A stretch of DNA of 64,000 bases from Shinella sp. (GTDB lineage: Bacteria > Pseudomonadota > Alphaproteobacteria > Rhizobiales > Rhizobiaceae). The notes beneath the pieces are model-generated. The model had not been told where the DNA came from, made no database searches, and saw only the letters and a list, made by a program, of their open reading frames with translations. Position 1 is the stretch's first letter. Every line of letters begins with the position of its first letter. The position numbers and the translations under genes are program-made. The stretch lies in contig QFQX01000004.1 of NCBI GenBank assembly GCA_003248775.1, forward strand, positions 1 through 64,000. Reading direction: 5' to 3'. Shown piece by piece: positions 1 to 8,506 of this stretch.

Positions 1-31
1 CTGGCCGGGTCTCCTGTAGATCCCCGGCCAG
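1..31 (-). terminator. inverted repeat downstream of soxG, probable terminator
   Basis: Nine-base arms CTGGCCGGG and CCCGGCCAG pair around a 13-base loop just after the soxG stop. The window starts here, so any following T-run on the minus strand is out of view. Confidence 0.45.
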
Positions 32-53
32 CCCGAAAATTCTCGTCAGTTTG

Positions 54-605
54 TCAGGCCGCGTCTTCGGCGGCTTCGGCCAGCAGGCCGAAGGCATATT
101 CCGCAAACGAGCGCCAGCACTCGACGCGGAAGGTCTCCTCGTCGATCCGGTAAAGCACGATCTCGATCTTGCCGAACACCGTGCGACTGACGGCGCCGAC
201 CGGGAAGACGGCGAGCGACAGATCCTGCGGGCAGCCGGCATTGAGCGCATTCGCAGCACCCTTGCCGGAGACGATGATCGCCGTGTTGCGATGGGAGACA
301 TCGGTCGCCGAGTGAGCGACACCCGAAGCCGCGCAATCGGCCATCAGGTCTTCGCCCTTCTCGTCGATCAGCAGCCATTCGTCCGGGCCGAGCCAGAAGG
401 CGAGCCGCCCCTTGCCCGAGGCGGATGTCTTGGGCTTGACCGGCAGCTTGACGCCGAGGCTCTTGGAAAGAGCCGCGACCTCGTCCGCGCCGGCGCGAAG
501 TGCGACACGGGCGGCAGGTTCGGCGGGCGTCAGCTTGACCAGGGACGAACCGCCATGGAAGCCGGAAAGAACGGTCTTGCGTTCAGCAACGGTAGCATCA
601 GCCAT
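54..605 (-). CDS. soxG: sarcosine oxidase, gamma subunit
   Basis: Smallest of the GcvT-like subunits of heterotetrameric (TSOX-type) sarcosine oxidase, which oxidatively demethylates sarcosine to glycine in the cytoplasm with transfer of the C1 unit to tetrahydrofolate. The protein of about 183 residues has the length and position expected for SoxG, last in soxBDAG. I start it at the ATG at 605 (MADATVAERK) rather than an upstream in-frame codon, because this ATG overlaps the soxA stop by eight bases, the usual translational coupling in this operon. It has no signal peptide or membrane segment. Identification rests mainly on operon order and size. Confidence 0.9.
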   Translation of the reverse strand: MADATVAERKTVLSGFHGGSSLVKLTPAEPAARVALRAGADEVAALSKSLGVKLPVKPKTSASGKGRLAFWLGPDEWLLIDEKGEDLMADCAASGVAHSATDVSHRNTAIIVSGKGAANALNAGCPQDLSLAVFPVGAVSRTVFGKIEIVLYRIDEETFRVECWRSFAEYAFGLLAEAAEDAA

Positions 606-3591
606 TGATGCGTCCCCCTTCCTTGTCAAAGAATACCGTGTCGGTCACTTCGACCGCGATGGTCTTGTCCTTCATCGGCACGTAGAGCGTTTCGCCCTTC
701 CTGGCGCGACCGTCGACGATGACGGCAAGCGCGATCGAACGGCCGAGATTTTCCGACCAGTAGGACGATGTGACGTGACCCAGCATGGTCATCGGCTTCG
801 GCTGGTTCGGATTGGCGACGATCTGGCCGCCCTCCTCCAGCACTTCCTTCGGATCCTTGGTCAGAAGACCGACGAGCTGCTTGCGACCCGTCTTGACGAG
901 GTCGGGGCGCTTCAGACCGCGAATACCGACGAAGTCCTTCTTCTTCTTGGAGACCGCCCAGCCATAACCGGCATCGTCAGGCGTGACCGTGCCGTCGGTA
1001 TCCTGTCCGACGATGAGATAGCCCTTCTCGGCGCGCAGGACGTGCATGGTCTCGGTGCCGTAGAGGCAGGCGCCGAGGCTTTCCGCACGCTTCCAGATCG
1101 TCTCGAACACGGCCGAGCCGTAATCGGCGGGAACGTTGACTTCGAAGCCGATCTCGCCGGTGAACGACACGCGGAAGAGACGGGTCGGTACGCCGCAGAA
1201 CTTGCCCTCGGCAATGCTCATGTGCGGGAAGGCCTCGTTCGAGATGTCGATGCCTTCGACGAAGGGCGCAATGATGTCGCGTGCCTTCGGACCCTGAACG
1301 GCGATGACCGCCCATTGCTCGGTCGCAGACGTCAGCCACACCTTGAGATGCGGAAATTCGGTCTGCAGATAATCTTCCATGTGGTTCAGCACACGCGGCG
1401 CGCCGCCGGTCGTGGTCGTCACATGGAAGCGGTCTTCGGCGAGACGGCCGACGACGCCGTCGTCGTAGATGAAGCCGTCGTCGCGGGTCATGATGCCGTA
1501 ACGGCACTTGCCGGGCTTCAGCGTATCCCAGGCATTGGTGTACATCAGGTTCAGGAACTCGGCCGCATCCGGGCCGACAACCTCGATCTTGCCGAGCGTG
1601 GTGGCGTTGAACACACCGGCTGTCTCGCGAACCGTCTTGCACTCGCGGTTGACCGCCGCATGCATGTCTTCACCCGGGCGCGGATAGTACCAGGCGCGCT
1701 TCCAATTGCCGACATCCTCGAACTCGGCGCCCAGCGACGTTTCGAGATCGTGCATAGGCGTCTTGCGGGTGGGGTCGAACAGGTCGCCACGCGAATGGTT
1801 GATCAGCGTACCGAAGGTCACCGGCGTATAGGGCGCGCGGAAGGTGGTGAGACCCACCTTCGGGATTTCCTTGCCGAGCATTTCCGCAGCGATGGCAAGA
1901 CCATGCATGTTGGAAAGCTTGCCCTGATCCGACGCCATGCCATTGGTGGTGAAGCGCTTGATGTGCTCGATCGAGTGCATGCCCTCGCGAACGGCGAGAC
2001 GGATGTCCTTGGCACAGACGTCATGCTGGAAGTCGATGAACGCCTTGACGTTGCTGTCGCGTCCCGCACCTTCCGCCGCGCCGATCATGCCGCCGGTCCA
2101 GCCGTAAGCGTTGACGCCGGTGGGAGCCTGTGGAGCCGAACCGGCCGCACCTGCGGCCTTGGCCATGGCGGCGCCTGCGGCCGAGCCCTCATCGAGGATC
2201 GCCTGCAGATCGTCGACACCATTGCAGGTGCCGATGCAGATGCTGTCCTGAACGTAAACGTCCGGCAGGAAGCGATCGTTGATCGCATCGAACTTCAGCT
2301 TGCCGCGCGACTGCGAGAACAGGTGGACGGAAGGCGTCCAGCCAGCCGAAACAATCAGCGCGTCGACCTCGATCTTGCGGCCGGAGCCGCCGCCATTGCG
2401 CTTGACCGACATGGAACGGACGCGGAGACGCCCGGAGGTGTCGGCAACGTAATGGCCGGTCAGCACCTCGATGCCGAGCGAACGGGCTTCCGTCAACACC
2501 TTCTCACCGGGCTTTTCACGGCAATCGACGATCGCAGCGACGGTCACGCCCGCCTTGCGCAGGTCGATCGCAGCTTCATAGGCCGAGTCGTGCGCGGCAT
2601 AGACGCCGACCTTCGCACCCACGGCGACGCCGTAGTGGTTGAGGTAGGTGCGGGCAGCCGATGCCAGCATGATGCCGGGGCGGTCGTTGTTCGCGAAGAC
2701 CATGTGGCGTTCGATGGAACCGGTAGCGAGGACCACCTTCTTCGCCCGAACCTGCCAGAGCCGTTCGCGCGGTGCAGTCTTCGACGGCTTGGCGATATGA
2801 TCGGTCACGCGCTCGACCAGACCGACGAAATTGTGGTTGTAGTAACCAAAGGCCGTCGTGCGGGTCAGGACCTGAACGTTCGGCATGGCCTTCAGCCGCG
2901 CCGCAGTCACCTGCGCCCAGTCATAGCCGTTCTGGCCATCGACGGTCGCGCCGGTGTCGTAATGGAAGGCGCCGCCGACTTCCGGCTGTTCGTCGCAAAG
3001 GATAACCTTCGCGCCGGTTTCGGCAGCAGCAACCGCCGAGGAAAGGCCTGCCGCGCCGCCACCGACGACGAGAACGTCGCAATGCACGTAGCGGGTGGAA
3101 TAGTGATCGGGATCTTCTTCCTTCGGCGCGACGCCGAGACCGGCGGCGCGACGGATGAAGGGCTCGTAGACCGAGTGCCAGAAGCTCTTCGGCCACATGA
3201 AGGTCTTGTAGTAGAAGCCGGCTGCGAAGAAGGGCGAGAAGAAGTCGTTGATCTCGCCGATATCGAGCGACAGAGACGGCCAGCGGTTCTGCGTCTCGAC
3301 TTTCATGCCATCGAACACTTCCTGCACGGTGGCGCGGACGTTTGGCTGACGGCGGGCGGCGTCACGGGAAATGTCGAGCAGCGCGTTCGGCTCTTCCGGA
3401 CCGGCGGTCAGGATGCCGCGCGGACGGTGATACTTGAACGAACGTCCGGCGAGGTGCATGCCATTAGCCAGCATGGCGGAGGCGACGGTATCGCCCTCGA
3501 ATGCCGTCAGGCTGCGGCCGTCGATGGTGAAGCGTGCGGTGCGGGCGGGCGTCAGGCGGCCCTTGCCGGCGATACGATTGGCGCCGCTCAT
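598..3591 (-). CDS. soxA: sarcosine oxidase, alpha subunit
   Basis: 997 residues, the normal length of the large TSOX subunit. An N-terminal 2Fe-2S-ferredoxin-like fold (about residues 15-100) is followed by a Rossmann nucleotide-binding segment with DVLVVGGGAAGLSSA near residue 172, a FAD/NAD-dependent oxidoreductase body, and from about residue 610 a GcvT-like aminomethyltransferase region that passes the methylene group to folate. Family knowledge: alpha binds NAD+ and, together with beta, the FMN. The start overlaps the soxD stop by four bases (ATGA) and the 3' end overlaps soxG, so B-D-A-G is one transcript. No frameshift is visible. Confidence 0.96.
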   Translation of the reverse strand: MSGANRIAGKGRLTPARTARFTIDGRSLTAFEGDTVASAMLANGMHLAGRSFKYHRPRGILTAGPEEPNALLDISRDAARRQPNVRATVQEVFDGMKVETQNRWPSLSLDIGEINDFFSPFFAAGFYYKTFMWPKSFWHSVYEPFIRRAAGLGVAPKEEDPDHYSTRYVHCDVLVVGGGAAGLSSAVAAAETGAKVILCDEQPEVGGAFHYDTGATVDGQNGYDWAQVTAARLKAMPNVQVLTRTTAFGYYNHNFVGLVERVTDHIAKPSKTAPRERLWQVRAKKVVLATGSIERHMVFANNDRPGIMLASAARTYLNHYGVAVGAKVGVYAAHDSAYEAAIDLRKAGVTVAAIVDCREKPGEKVLTEARSLGIEVLTGHYVADTSGRLRVRSMSVKRNGGGSGRKIEVDALIVSAGWTPSVHLFSQSRGKLKFDAINDRFLPDVYVQDSICIGTCNGVDDLQAILDEGSAAGAAMAKAAGAAGSAPQAPTGVNAYGWTGGMIGAAEGAGRDSNVKAFIDFQHDVCAKDIRLAVREGMHSIEHIKRFTTNGMASDQGKLSNMHGLAIAAEMLGKEIPKVGLTTFRAPYTPVTFGTLINHSRGDLFDPTRKTPMHDLETSLGAEFEDVGNWKRAWYYPRPGEDMHAAVNRECKTVRETAGVFNATTLGKIEVVGPDAAEFLNLMYTNAWDTLKPGKCRYGIMTRDDGFIYDDGVVGRLAEDRFHVTTTTGGAPRVLNHMEDYLQTEFPHLKVWLTSATEQWAVIAVQGPKARDIIAPFVEGIDISNEAFPHMSIAEGKFCGVPTRLFRVSFTGEIGFEVNVPADYGSAVFETIWKRAESLGACLYGTETMHVLRAEKGYLIVGQDTDGTVTPDDAGYGWAVSKKKKDFVGIRGLKRPDLVKTGRKQLVGLLTKDPKEVLEEGGQIVANPNQPKPMTMLGHVTSSYWSENLGRSIALAVIVDGRARKGETLYVPMKDKTIAVEVTDTVFFDKEGGRING

Positions 3592-3908
3592 TTCGACGCT
3601 CCCTTCTGGTCGGCGGACGGGAGGAAGGCGGAAACATCCGGCTTCGGCTCACCGGCCTTGTAGGTCAGGTGGATCTTGTCGCTGACGGTGTCGCGAACCG
3701 CGTTGAAGAAGCGACCGCAGCCGCTCATGTGGCGCCAGCGTTCGAAGATGAGACCCTTCGGGTTATCACGGAAGAAGAAGAATTCGGCGAATTCCTCGTC
3801 GGAGATGTCGGCGATGTTGGCCGGGCGGACGATATGCGCCTCGCCGGCGGAGCGAAACTCGAGCTCGGAGCGCTCTTCTTCGCAGTATGGGCATTTGATG
3901 ATCAGCAT
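3588..3908 (-). CDS. soxD: sarcosine oxidase, delta subunit
   Basis: 106-residue protein beginning MLIIKCPYCEEERSELEF, the characteristic zinc-binding start of SoxD (Cys6, Cys9, a following His and a Cys in the MSGCGRFF segment). In known TSOX structures delta holds zinc and bridges alpha. It lies 19 bases after soxB and overlaps soxA by four bases. Length and motif match the family well. Confidence 0.95.
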   Translation of the reverse strand: MLIIKCPYCEEERSELEFRSAGEAHIVRPANIADISDEEFAEFFFFRDNPKGLIFERWRHMSGCGRFFNAVRDTVSDKIHLTYKAGEPKPDVSAFLPSADQKGASK

Positions 3909-3927
3909 GATGGGCGATCCTTCGAAA

Positions 3928-5181
3928 TCAGTGCGCCACGGCGGCCGCTGCCGCCTCGTCGATCAGACGGCCGGTGCGGAAGCGGTCGAGCGTCAGGCCG
4001 GCGGCGAGGCGATGCGGCTCGCCCCGTGCGATCAGATGGGCGAAGAGGTTCGCCGAGCCCGGCGTCGCCTTGAAGCCGCCAGTACCCCAGCCGCAGTTGA
4101 CGAAGAGGCCCGGAACCGGCGTCACGCTCTGGATCGGCGAACGGTCGGAGGTGTTATCGGTGATGCCGCCCCACTGGCGCATCATCTTGACGCGACGGAA
4201 CATCGGGAAAAGCTCGCAGATGGCATCCAGCGTGTGCGTGATGATCTGCAGGCCGCCGGTCTGCGAATAGGAATTGTACTGGTCGGTACCCGCACCGATG
4301 ACGAACTCGCCCTTGTCCGACTGCGAGATATAGGCATGAACCGTGTTGGACATGACCACGCAGGGGAAGATCGGCTTCATCGGCTCGGACACCAGCGCCT
4401 GCAGCGGCTGGCTCATCAGCGGCACGCGCACGCCGGCCATTCCCATGACGACCGTGTTATGACCCGAAGCCGAAACACCGATCTTCTTGGCGCCGATGAA
4501 ACCGCGCGTCGTTTCGACGCCGGTGACTTCGCCGTTCGGACCACGACGAATGCCGGTGACCTCGGTGTTCTGGATGATGTGGACGCCACGATCAGAGGCA
4601 GCGCGGGCATAACCCCAGGCAACGGCATCGTGACGGGCCGTGCCACCGCGACGCTGGAGTGCTGCGCCGTTGATCGGGAAGCGCGCCGTCTTGGAAATGT
4701 CGAGCGGCTTACAGAAGTCCTTTGCCTGTTCCGGCGTCAGCCACTCGTTATCGATGCCATAGAGATTGTTGGCATTGATATGGCGCTTGAAGGACTGCAT
4801 GTCATGAACGTTATGCGACAGCATCAGAACGCCGCGCGGCGAGTACATGACGTTGTAGTTGAGCTCCTGGCTCAGCCCTTCCCAGAGCTTCAGCGAGTGC
4901 TCGAAAATGTCCATGCTCTCTTCATAGAGATAGTTGGACCGGATGATCGTGGTGTTTCGGCCGGTATTGCCGCCGCCGAGCCAGCCCTTTTCGATCACCG
5001 CGACGTTGGTGATGCCGTGCTCCTTGGCAAGGTAATAGGCTGCTCCGAGACCGTGGCCGCCGCCACCGATGATGATGACGTCGTAGGATTGACGCGGCTC
5101 GGGAGAGACCCACTGGGCTTCCCAGCCCTTGTGGGCACGCAGCGCCTCGCGTGCTACGGCAAAGACCGAATATTTGCGCAT
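3928..5181 (-). CDS. soxB: sarcosine oxidase, beta subunit
   Basis: FAD-dependent subunit carrying the sarcosine-oxidising centre. The dinucleotide-binding motif IIIGGGGHGLGAAYYL lies near residue 35, and GGTARHDAVAW near residue 185 carries the His that in the family bonds covalently to FMN. I use the ATG at 5181 (MRKYSVFAVAREAL), giving 417 residues, the usual length; GGAG sits ten bases upstream, whereas an in-frame TTG at 5190 lies almost on top of that GGAG. First gene of soxBDAG. The products (glycine, methylene-THF, H2O2) suggest use of sarcosine, glycine betaine or choline derivatives; no dedicated regulator is in view. Confidence 0.96.
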   Translation of the reverse strand: MRKYSVFAVAREALRAHKGWEAQWVSPEPRQSYDVIIIGGGGHGLGAAYYLAKEHGITNVAVIEKGWLGGGNTGRNTTIIRSNYLYEESMDIFEHSLKLWEGLSQELNYNVMYSPRGVLMLSHNVHDMQSFKRHINANNLYGIDNEWLTPEQAKDFCKPLDISKTARFPINGAALQRRGGTARHDAVAWGYARAASDRGVHIIQNTEVTGIRRGPNGEVTGVETTRGFIGAKKIGVSASGHNTVVMGMAGVRVPLMSQPLQALVSEPMKPIFPCVVMSNTVHAYISQSDKGEFVIGAGTDQYNSYSQTGGLQIITHTLDAICELFPMFRRVKMMRQWGGITDNTSDRSPIQSVTPVPGLFVNCGWGTGGFKATPGSANLFAHLIARGEPHRLAAGLTLDRFRTGRLIDEAAAAAVAH

Positions 5182-5482
5182 TCGCCTCAAACTCCTGTAG
5201 GTTCAGGCAATTGGGTAGGACCAAACAAGTCGCAAATCAATATGCGTCACGATGGTCTTTTTGCGACGCATTGACGACCGGCTTTCGACACGCGCCACTT
5301 ATCCGCAAGGGCTACCGATTTTTTTTATCCCGGGGGCTTGCAGTCTGCATCTGGACTTCCACGAAGCGATCTGATAATTGGCGTCCCCAATCGACGGCCT
5401 TCGGGCTGAGCGAAGCTATATTATTTCCGTCGACTCGGATATCGGCGGATTACCAACTCAAAACCTAAGGAACGGGATAGAC
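5182..5482. other. divergent intergenic region soxB / rpsU
   Basis: About 300 bases without a convincing gene. It must hold the soxBDAG promoter (minus) and the rpsU promoter (plus). A TATATTAT stretch at about 5416 is a plausible -10 for rpsU but I see no good -35. No operator-like inverted repeat stands out. Confidence 0.5.
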
Positions 5483-5707
5483 GTGCAGGTACTTGTCCGC
5501 GACAACAACGTTGATCAGGCGCTCCGCGCTCTCAAGAAAAAGCTTCAGCGCGAAGGCGTTTTCCGCGAAATGAAGATGCGCGATTACTACGAGAAGCCCT
5601 CGGAGAAGCGCGCCCGCGAAAAGGCTGAAGCCGTTCGCCGCGTTCGCAAGCTGGCCCGTAAGCGCGCCCAGCGCGAAGGTCTTATTGCGGCACGTCCCGG
5701 CCGTTGA
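5483..5707 (+). CDS. rpsU: 30S ribosomal protein S21
   Basis: 75-residue, very basic protein starting at a GTG (V/MQVLVRDNNVDQALRALKKK), the hallmark start of bacterial S21, which joins the small subunit late and helps initiation. A purine-rich AAGGAACGG lies about ten bases before the GTG. An open frame continues upstream to 5378, but those residues do not resemble S21, so the GTG start is preferred. The C-terminus is rich in Arg/Lys (RRVRKLARKRAQREG). A terminator follows. Confidence 0.93.
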   Translation: MQVLVRDNNVDQALRALKKKLQREGVFREMKMRDYYEKPSEKRAREKAEAVRRVRKLARKRAQREGLIAARPGR

Positions 5708-5739
5708 TCGGTCGTTTTTTGGACGTTTTCCGATGATCT

Positions 5740-5775
5740 AAGGGCGGAGGCGAAGGATTCGCCGCCGCTCTTTTG
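5740..5775 (+). terminator. Rho-independent terminator after rpsU
   Basis: A GC-rich stem (GGCGGAGGCGAA paired with TTCGCCGCCGCT, one mismatch) with a three-base loop ends in CTTTT on the plus strand, 33 bases after the rpsU stop. Confidence 0.7.
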
Positions 5776-5833
5776 ATATTCAGCTCCACGTGCTGCCGCG
5801 CCCAGAATCTGATGCGGACGGTGCGTCCGAACG

Positions 5834-6706
5834 ATGGCAGTCATGACCGCACAACTTCTTTCTCAGTCTCTCGAAACCCTTTCCGCCCGCAGCCTTCGGC
5901 GCGGTGGCCTTGCCGTTGTAATGATCGCGGCTCTCGGCCTGGCAGGGTGCCAGACGACCGAAACGTCGGACATGATCAAGATCGACCGCGATCAGGGCTC
6001 GCAGGAAAACATCGCCTCGCTCTCGCAGGTCATCAGCACCAACCCGAACGATCCGGAAGGCTACAACGTCCGCGGATCGGCCTATGGTCGCGCCGGTCAG
6101 TTCAGCAAGGCGCTGTCCGACTTCAACGTCGCGCTGCAGCTGAACCCGAACTTCTATCAGGCCTATGCCAACCGGGCACTGGTCTATCGCAACATGGGCA
6201 AGCCGGTCGAAGCCGCAGCGGACTACAACGCCGCGCTGAAGATCAATGCGAACTACGACGTCGCCTATATCGGACGCGGCAACATCTATCGTCAGGCAGG
6301 CCGCATCGACGAGGCCTTCAGCGATTTCAACCGCGCCATCCAGCTCGACACCACCGATGGCCGCGCCTATCACAATCGCGGTCTCATCTATCAGCTGCGC
6401 GGCCAGCACGACAAAGCAATCGACGACTTCTCGAAAGCAATCTCGCTCTCCCCGAGCTCGCCTGAGCCATATAACGGTCGTGGCGTCTCTTATGTCGCGC
6501 TGAACGATGACGAAAACGCATTCGCCGACTTCAACCACGCAATCGAATTGAACGGCCGAATTGCCGAATCCTGGGCCAACCAGGCGCTGATCTACGAGCG
6601 CCGTGGCGACAAGGCCCGCGCTGCCAAGTCCTATTCCCACGCACTTCAGCTTGATCCGAAGTATGCGCCGGCAAAGCAGGGTCTCGCCCGCACCCGCAGC
6701 GTCTGA
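5834..6706 (+). CDS. TPR-repeat lipoprotein
   Basis: 290 residues. After a basic N-terminus comes a hydrophobic stretch ending in the lipobox LAGC (about residues 27-40), so it is predicted to be exported and lipidated. The rest is about six tetratricopeptide repeats in regular 34-residue steps (for example AYANRALVYRNMGKPVEAAADYNAAL, split here only for description, and AYHNRGLIYQLRGQ). TPR proteins are adaptor scaffolds; this one is NlpI-like in layout (lipid anchor plus TPR array), which in enterobacteria regulates peptidoglycan hydrolases. The precise partner here is unknown. The start has no strong Shine-Dalgarno; an alternative ATG lies nine bases downstream. Confidence 0.85.
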   Translation: MAVMTAQLLSQSLETLSARSLRRGGLAVVMIAALGLAGCQTTETSDMIKIDRDQGSQENIASLSQVISTNPNDPEGYNVRGSAYGRAGQFSKALSDFNVALQLNPNFYQAYANRALVYRNMGKPVEAAADYNAALKINANYDVAYIGRGNIYRQAGRIDEAFSDFNRAIQLDTTDGRAYHNRGLIYQLRGQHDKAIDDFSKAISLSPSSPEPYNGRGVSYVALNDDENAFADFNHAIELNGRIAESWANQALIYERRGDKARAAKSYSHALQLDPKYAPAKQGLARTRSV

Positions 6707-6804
6707 TCTCCGGATCAGATGGCGGAAGACCGGCCCGAGGCACCTAGGCATAATCCGACCGGAGTGAAACGAGGATCGATAAGATTATGCTTCGAACAAA
6801 AGGG

Positions 6805-6849
6805 CTTAGAGTGCCGATCTGATTCAATCAGATCGAACAGCGCTCTAAG
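6805..6849. repeat. nested palindrome, rhizobial intergenic repeat type
   Basis: Outer arms CTTAGAG/CTCTAAG enclose inner arms CGATCTGAT/ATCAGATCG with a TCA loop. CGCTCTAAG-type palindromes are common dispersed intergenic elements of rhizobia; only this copy is obvious in the window. Confidence 0.5.
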
Positions 6850-6861
6850 AAATGGCAGATT

Positions 6862-6897
6862 AAAAAAGGCGTTGCGACATCCATCGTAGCGCCTTTT
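6862..6897. terminator. bidirectional terminator between convergent genes
   Basis: Stem GGCGTTGCGA / TCGTAGCGCC (with G-T pairs), preceded by a run of six A and followed by TTTT, so it can end transcripts from both the TPR gene and the minus-strand operon that ends at 6958. Confidence 0.7.
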
Positions 6898-6957
6898 GCA
6901 TGCGCGCCATAGCCTGATCGGCCTGCGCACTTCGGGTGAAAGACTTTAACGTGGATC

Positions 6958-7779
6958 TTATTCAACGATAAGGCAGAAGGGACCGAGAGAGTGCTCGCGG
7001 CACATCATCCGGTAACGGGCGATCATGATTGCCCCCGCCAAGCCGCCGGCAACGATCTGTGCGATGCAGGCAAAGGCAAAGCCTATGGCCGCGGTCGCAA
7101 GCCCGCCAAAGGCCGTGAGAACAACGGCCGCAAGCGGTAGCTTGCGCTCGTCGGCGGAGAGCACCACCACACCCCCCGTCGCAGCTGATAGTATGACCGT
7201 CAGCAGGAAGAAGCCGGGAACCAGCCAGACCGCGAACAACACGAGCGCAATCGCAGCGAGGCCGACCAAGACGAGCCGGAACGGTTCAAGCGAATGCAGT
7301 CGTCTCGACAGGCCGAACCTCAATCGGCGAAACACCAGCGACATGCCCCCACCAAACGCGGCAGCGCCGAAAAGGGTCGCGATCGCAGTACCGAGCGAGC
7401 GCTCGAATTCGGTTGCGATCATGCGATCGTCCCAGAACTGCGGCCCGGTATTCACCACGGAAAACGACAAAAGGACAGCAACAAGACCATGCAGGGCCAG
7501 CAGGCCGGCCAACAATTGCGCAATGTTTTTCGAAGGCGTCGCCAGCGCCAGCCAGCCGCCGAGACTGCCGCCTACGGCAAGCGCGAGAAAACCGATGAGC
7601 CAGCCACCAAAGGTCGGTTCCGCCGCTGTAAGGCCGATCATGATACAGAGCGTCAGTGCAAACCCGACAAGCCAGAAATCCGCTTTCCCGCGAGAATGCG
7701 ACCTGTTGGCCCGGCTGATCGAAAAGATGAGGAACGCAATTGCCACAAGCTCCGCCACCGCGGCCAGGCCACTACCCAT
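6958..7779 (-). CDS. PntB membrane-domain-like protein lacking the NADP domain
   Basis: 273 residues, about eight or nine hydrophobic segments, no soluble domain. The N-terminus (GLAAVAELVAIAFLIFSISR), the GGSLGGWLA and ALHGLVAVLLSF segments, the FGAAAFGGGMSLVF segment and the C-terminal run ending GGLAGAIMIARYRMMCR follow the order of the membrane part of transhydrogenase PntB, and His97 falls where the E. coli proton-channel His91 lies. True PntB (about 460 residues) continues with the NADP(H)-binding dIII; here the protein stops after a short tail. The start is taken at 7779, because the open frame upstream runs inside the preceding gene and AAAGG precedes this ATG; it overlaps that gene by eight bases. 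Function unknown: inferred divergent or relic proton channel. Confidence 0.65.
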   Translation of the reverse strand: MGSGLAAVAELVAIAFLIFSISRANRSHSRGKADFWLVGFALTLCIMIGLTAAEPTFGGWLIGFLALAVGGSLGGWLALATPSKNIAQLLAGLLALHGLVAVLLSFSVVNTGPQFWDDRMIATEFERSLGTAIATLFGAAAFGGGMSLVFRRLRFGLSRRLHSLEPFRLVLVGLAAIALVLFAVWLVPGFFLLTVILSAATGGVVVLSADERKLPLAAVVLTAFGGLATAAIGFAFACIAQIVAGGLAGAIMIARYRMMCREHSLGPFCLIVE

Positions 7780-8086
7780 TGCGTTTACCTTTTTCGTCCG
7801 TCGAGAAACCCGGGCCCGTGCGCCAGGCAAGAATAAGGCCGGACACCAATCCGGCCGATGAAAGAGCAAGAGCTATGAAGGCGATCGTGCGACCCATGCC
7901 ACCCGGCAACCTGCCCGTCGCATAGACGGAGGCCGCCGCCAGCGCGGCCGCGAGAAGCCCCGCCGCCAGCACAAGCGTGTTACGAAAATCGCGCTTTGTC
8001 CCCGCCCCGATCATAAGACCGGCAACGACGGCCAGTGCGAACACGGCCAGCCGAAAGAGAAACGGATCGGAAGCTTCTGCAAGCAT
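7772..8086 (-). CDS. PntA2-like membrane protein (transhydrogenase alpha, membrane part)
   Basis: 104 residues with three or four hydrophobic segments. The start, DPFLFRLAVFALAVVAGL, closely resembles the conserved start of the split proton-translocating alpha subunit of alphaproteobacterial transhydrogenases (DPFIFRLAIFVL in my recollection of that family), and the last segment ends at LILAWR before a short charged tail. The PntA1 nucleotide-binding (NAD) partner is not encoded next to it. It sits between an aa3-subunit-IV-like gene and a PntB-like gene, the same order as in complete rhizobial pnt operons, which supports the homology. Whether it conducts protons is unknown. Confidence 0.6.
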   Translation of the reverse strand: MLAEASDPFLFRLAVFALAVVAGLMIGAGTKRDFRNTLVLAAGLLAAALAAASVYATGRLPGGMGRTIAFIALALSSAGLVSGLILAWRTGPGFSTDEKGKRNG

Positions 8087-8111
8087 CGAGGCGCTCTTTA
8101 CCGGGATACGC

Positions 8112-8336
8112 TCAGCGCAGCAGGAAGATGCCGGCAGCGCTCAGGACGATGAAAATCAGGAGGCCACCAAAGAAACCTGCTCCTCCCAGGAAACCTGCGG
8201 CCATGCCGATCAGCAGCGCAACCAAAAGAGCTGTGCAATACTTGCTGCCTGCGATGAAAAGATCATAGGTCTTCTCATGCTCGGCATAATTCATCTGCGC
8301 TCCCGTTTCGACCGGACCAGCGTGATGTTCGCTCAT
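8112..8336 (-). CDS. aa3-type cytochrome c oxidase subunit IV-like small membrane protein
   Basis: 74 residues starting MSEHHAGPVETGAQMNYAEH, matching the conserved N-terminus of the small alphaproteobacterial protein family annotated as aa3-type cytochrome c oxidase subunit IV, followed by one or two hydrophobic segments. The ATG at 8336 has GGGGAGAAGTAGC before it; further in-frame codons upstream lack a ribosome site. Paralogues of this family are usually found in rhizobial pnt operons between pntA1 and pntA2, exactly the context seen here except that pntA1 is absent. No other oxidase gene is nearby. Confidence 0.75.
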   Translation of the reverse strand: MSEHHAGPVETGAQMNYAEHEKTYDLFIAGSKYCTALLVALLIGMAAGFLGGAGFFGGLLIFIVLSAAGIFLLR

Positions 8337-8506
8337 GCTACTTCTCCCCTCATGCGAGCACTTTCCAGGCGCTCTCAAAACCCGCAACGCTTATGTCCCG
8401 TAACAGAGACTCCCTAAGCGTCGCCTCCATACAAGGAGATACACAATGCCGCACACAAGCGCAATCCGGCCGCTCCTGCGGGGCTTAACGAACAGTAGAT
8501 GAAGCG

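Noticed and set aside
412..3663. A 1083-residue plus-strand open frame
   Set aside because: It is fully antisense to soxA/soxG/soxD, which have clear family motifs; its sequence is Arg/Asp/His/Gly-rich without domains, as expected for the shadow frame of GC-rich DNA.
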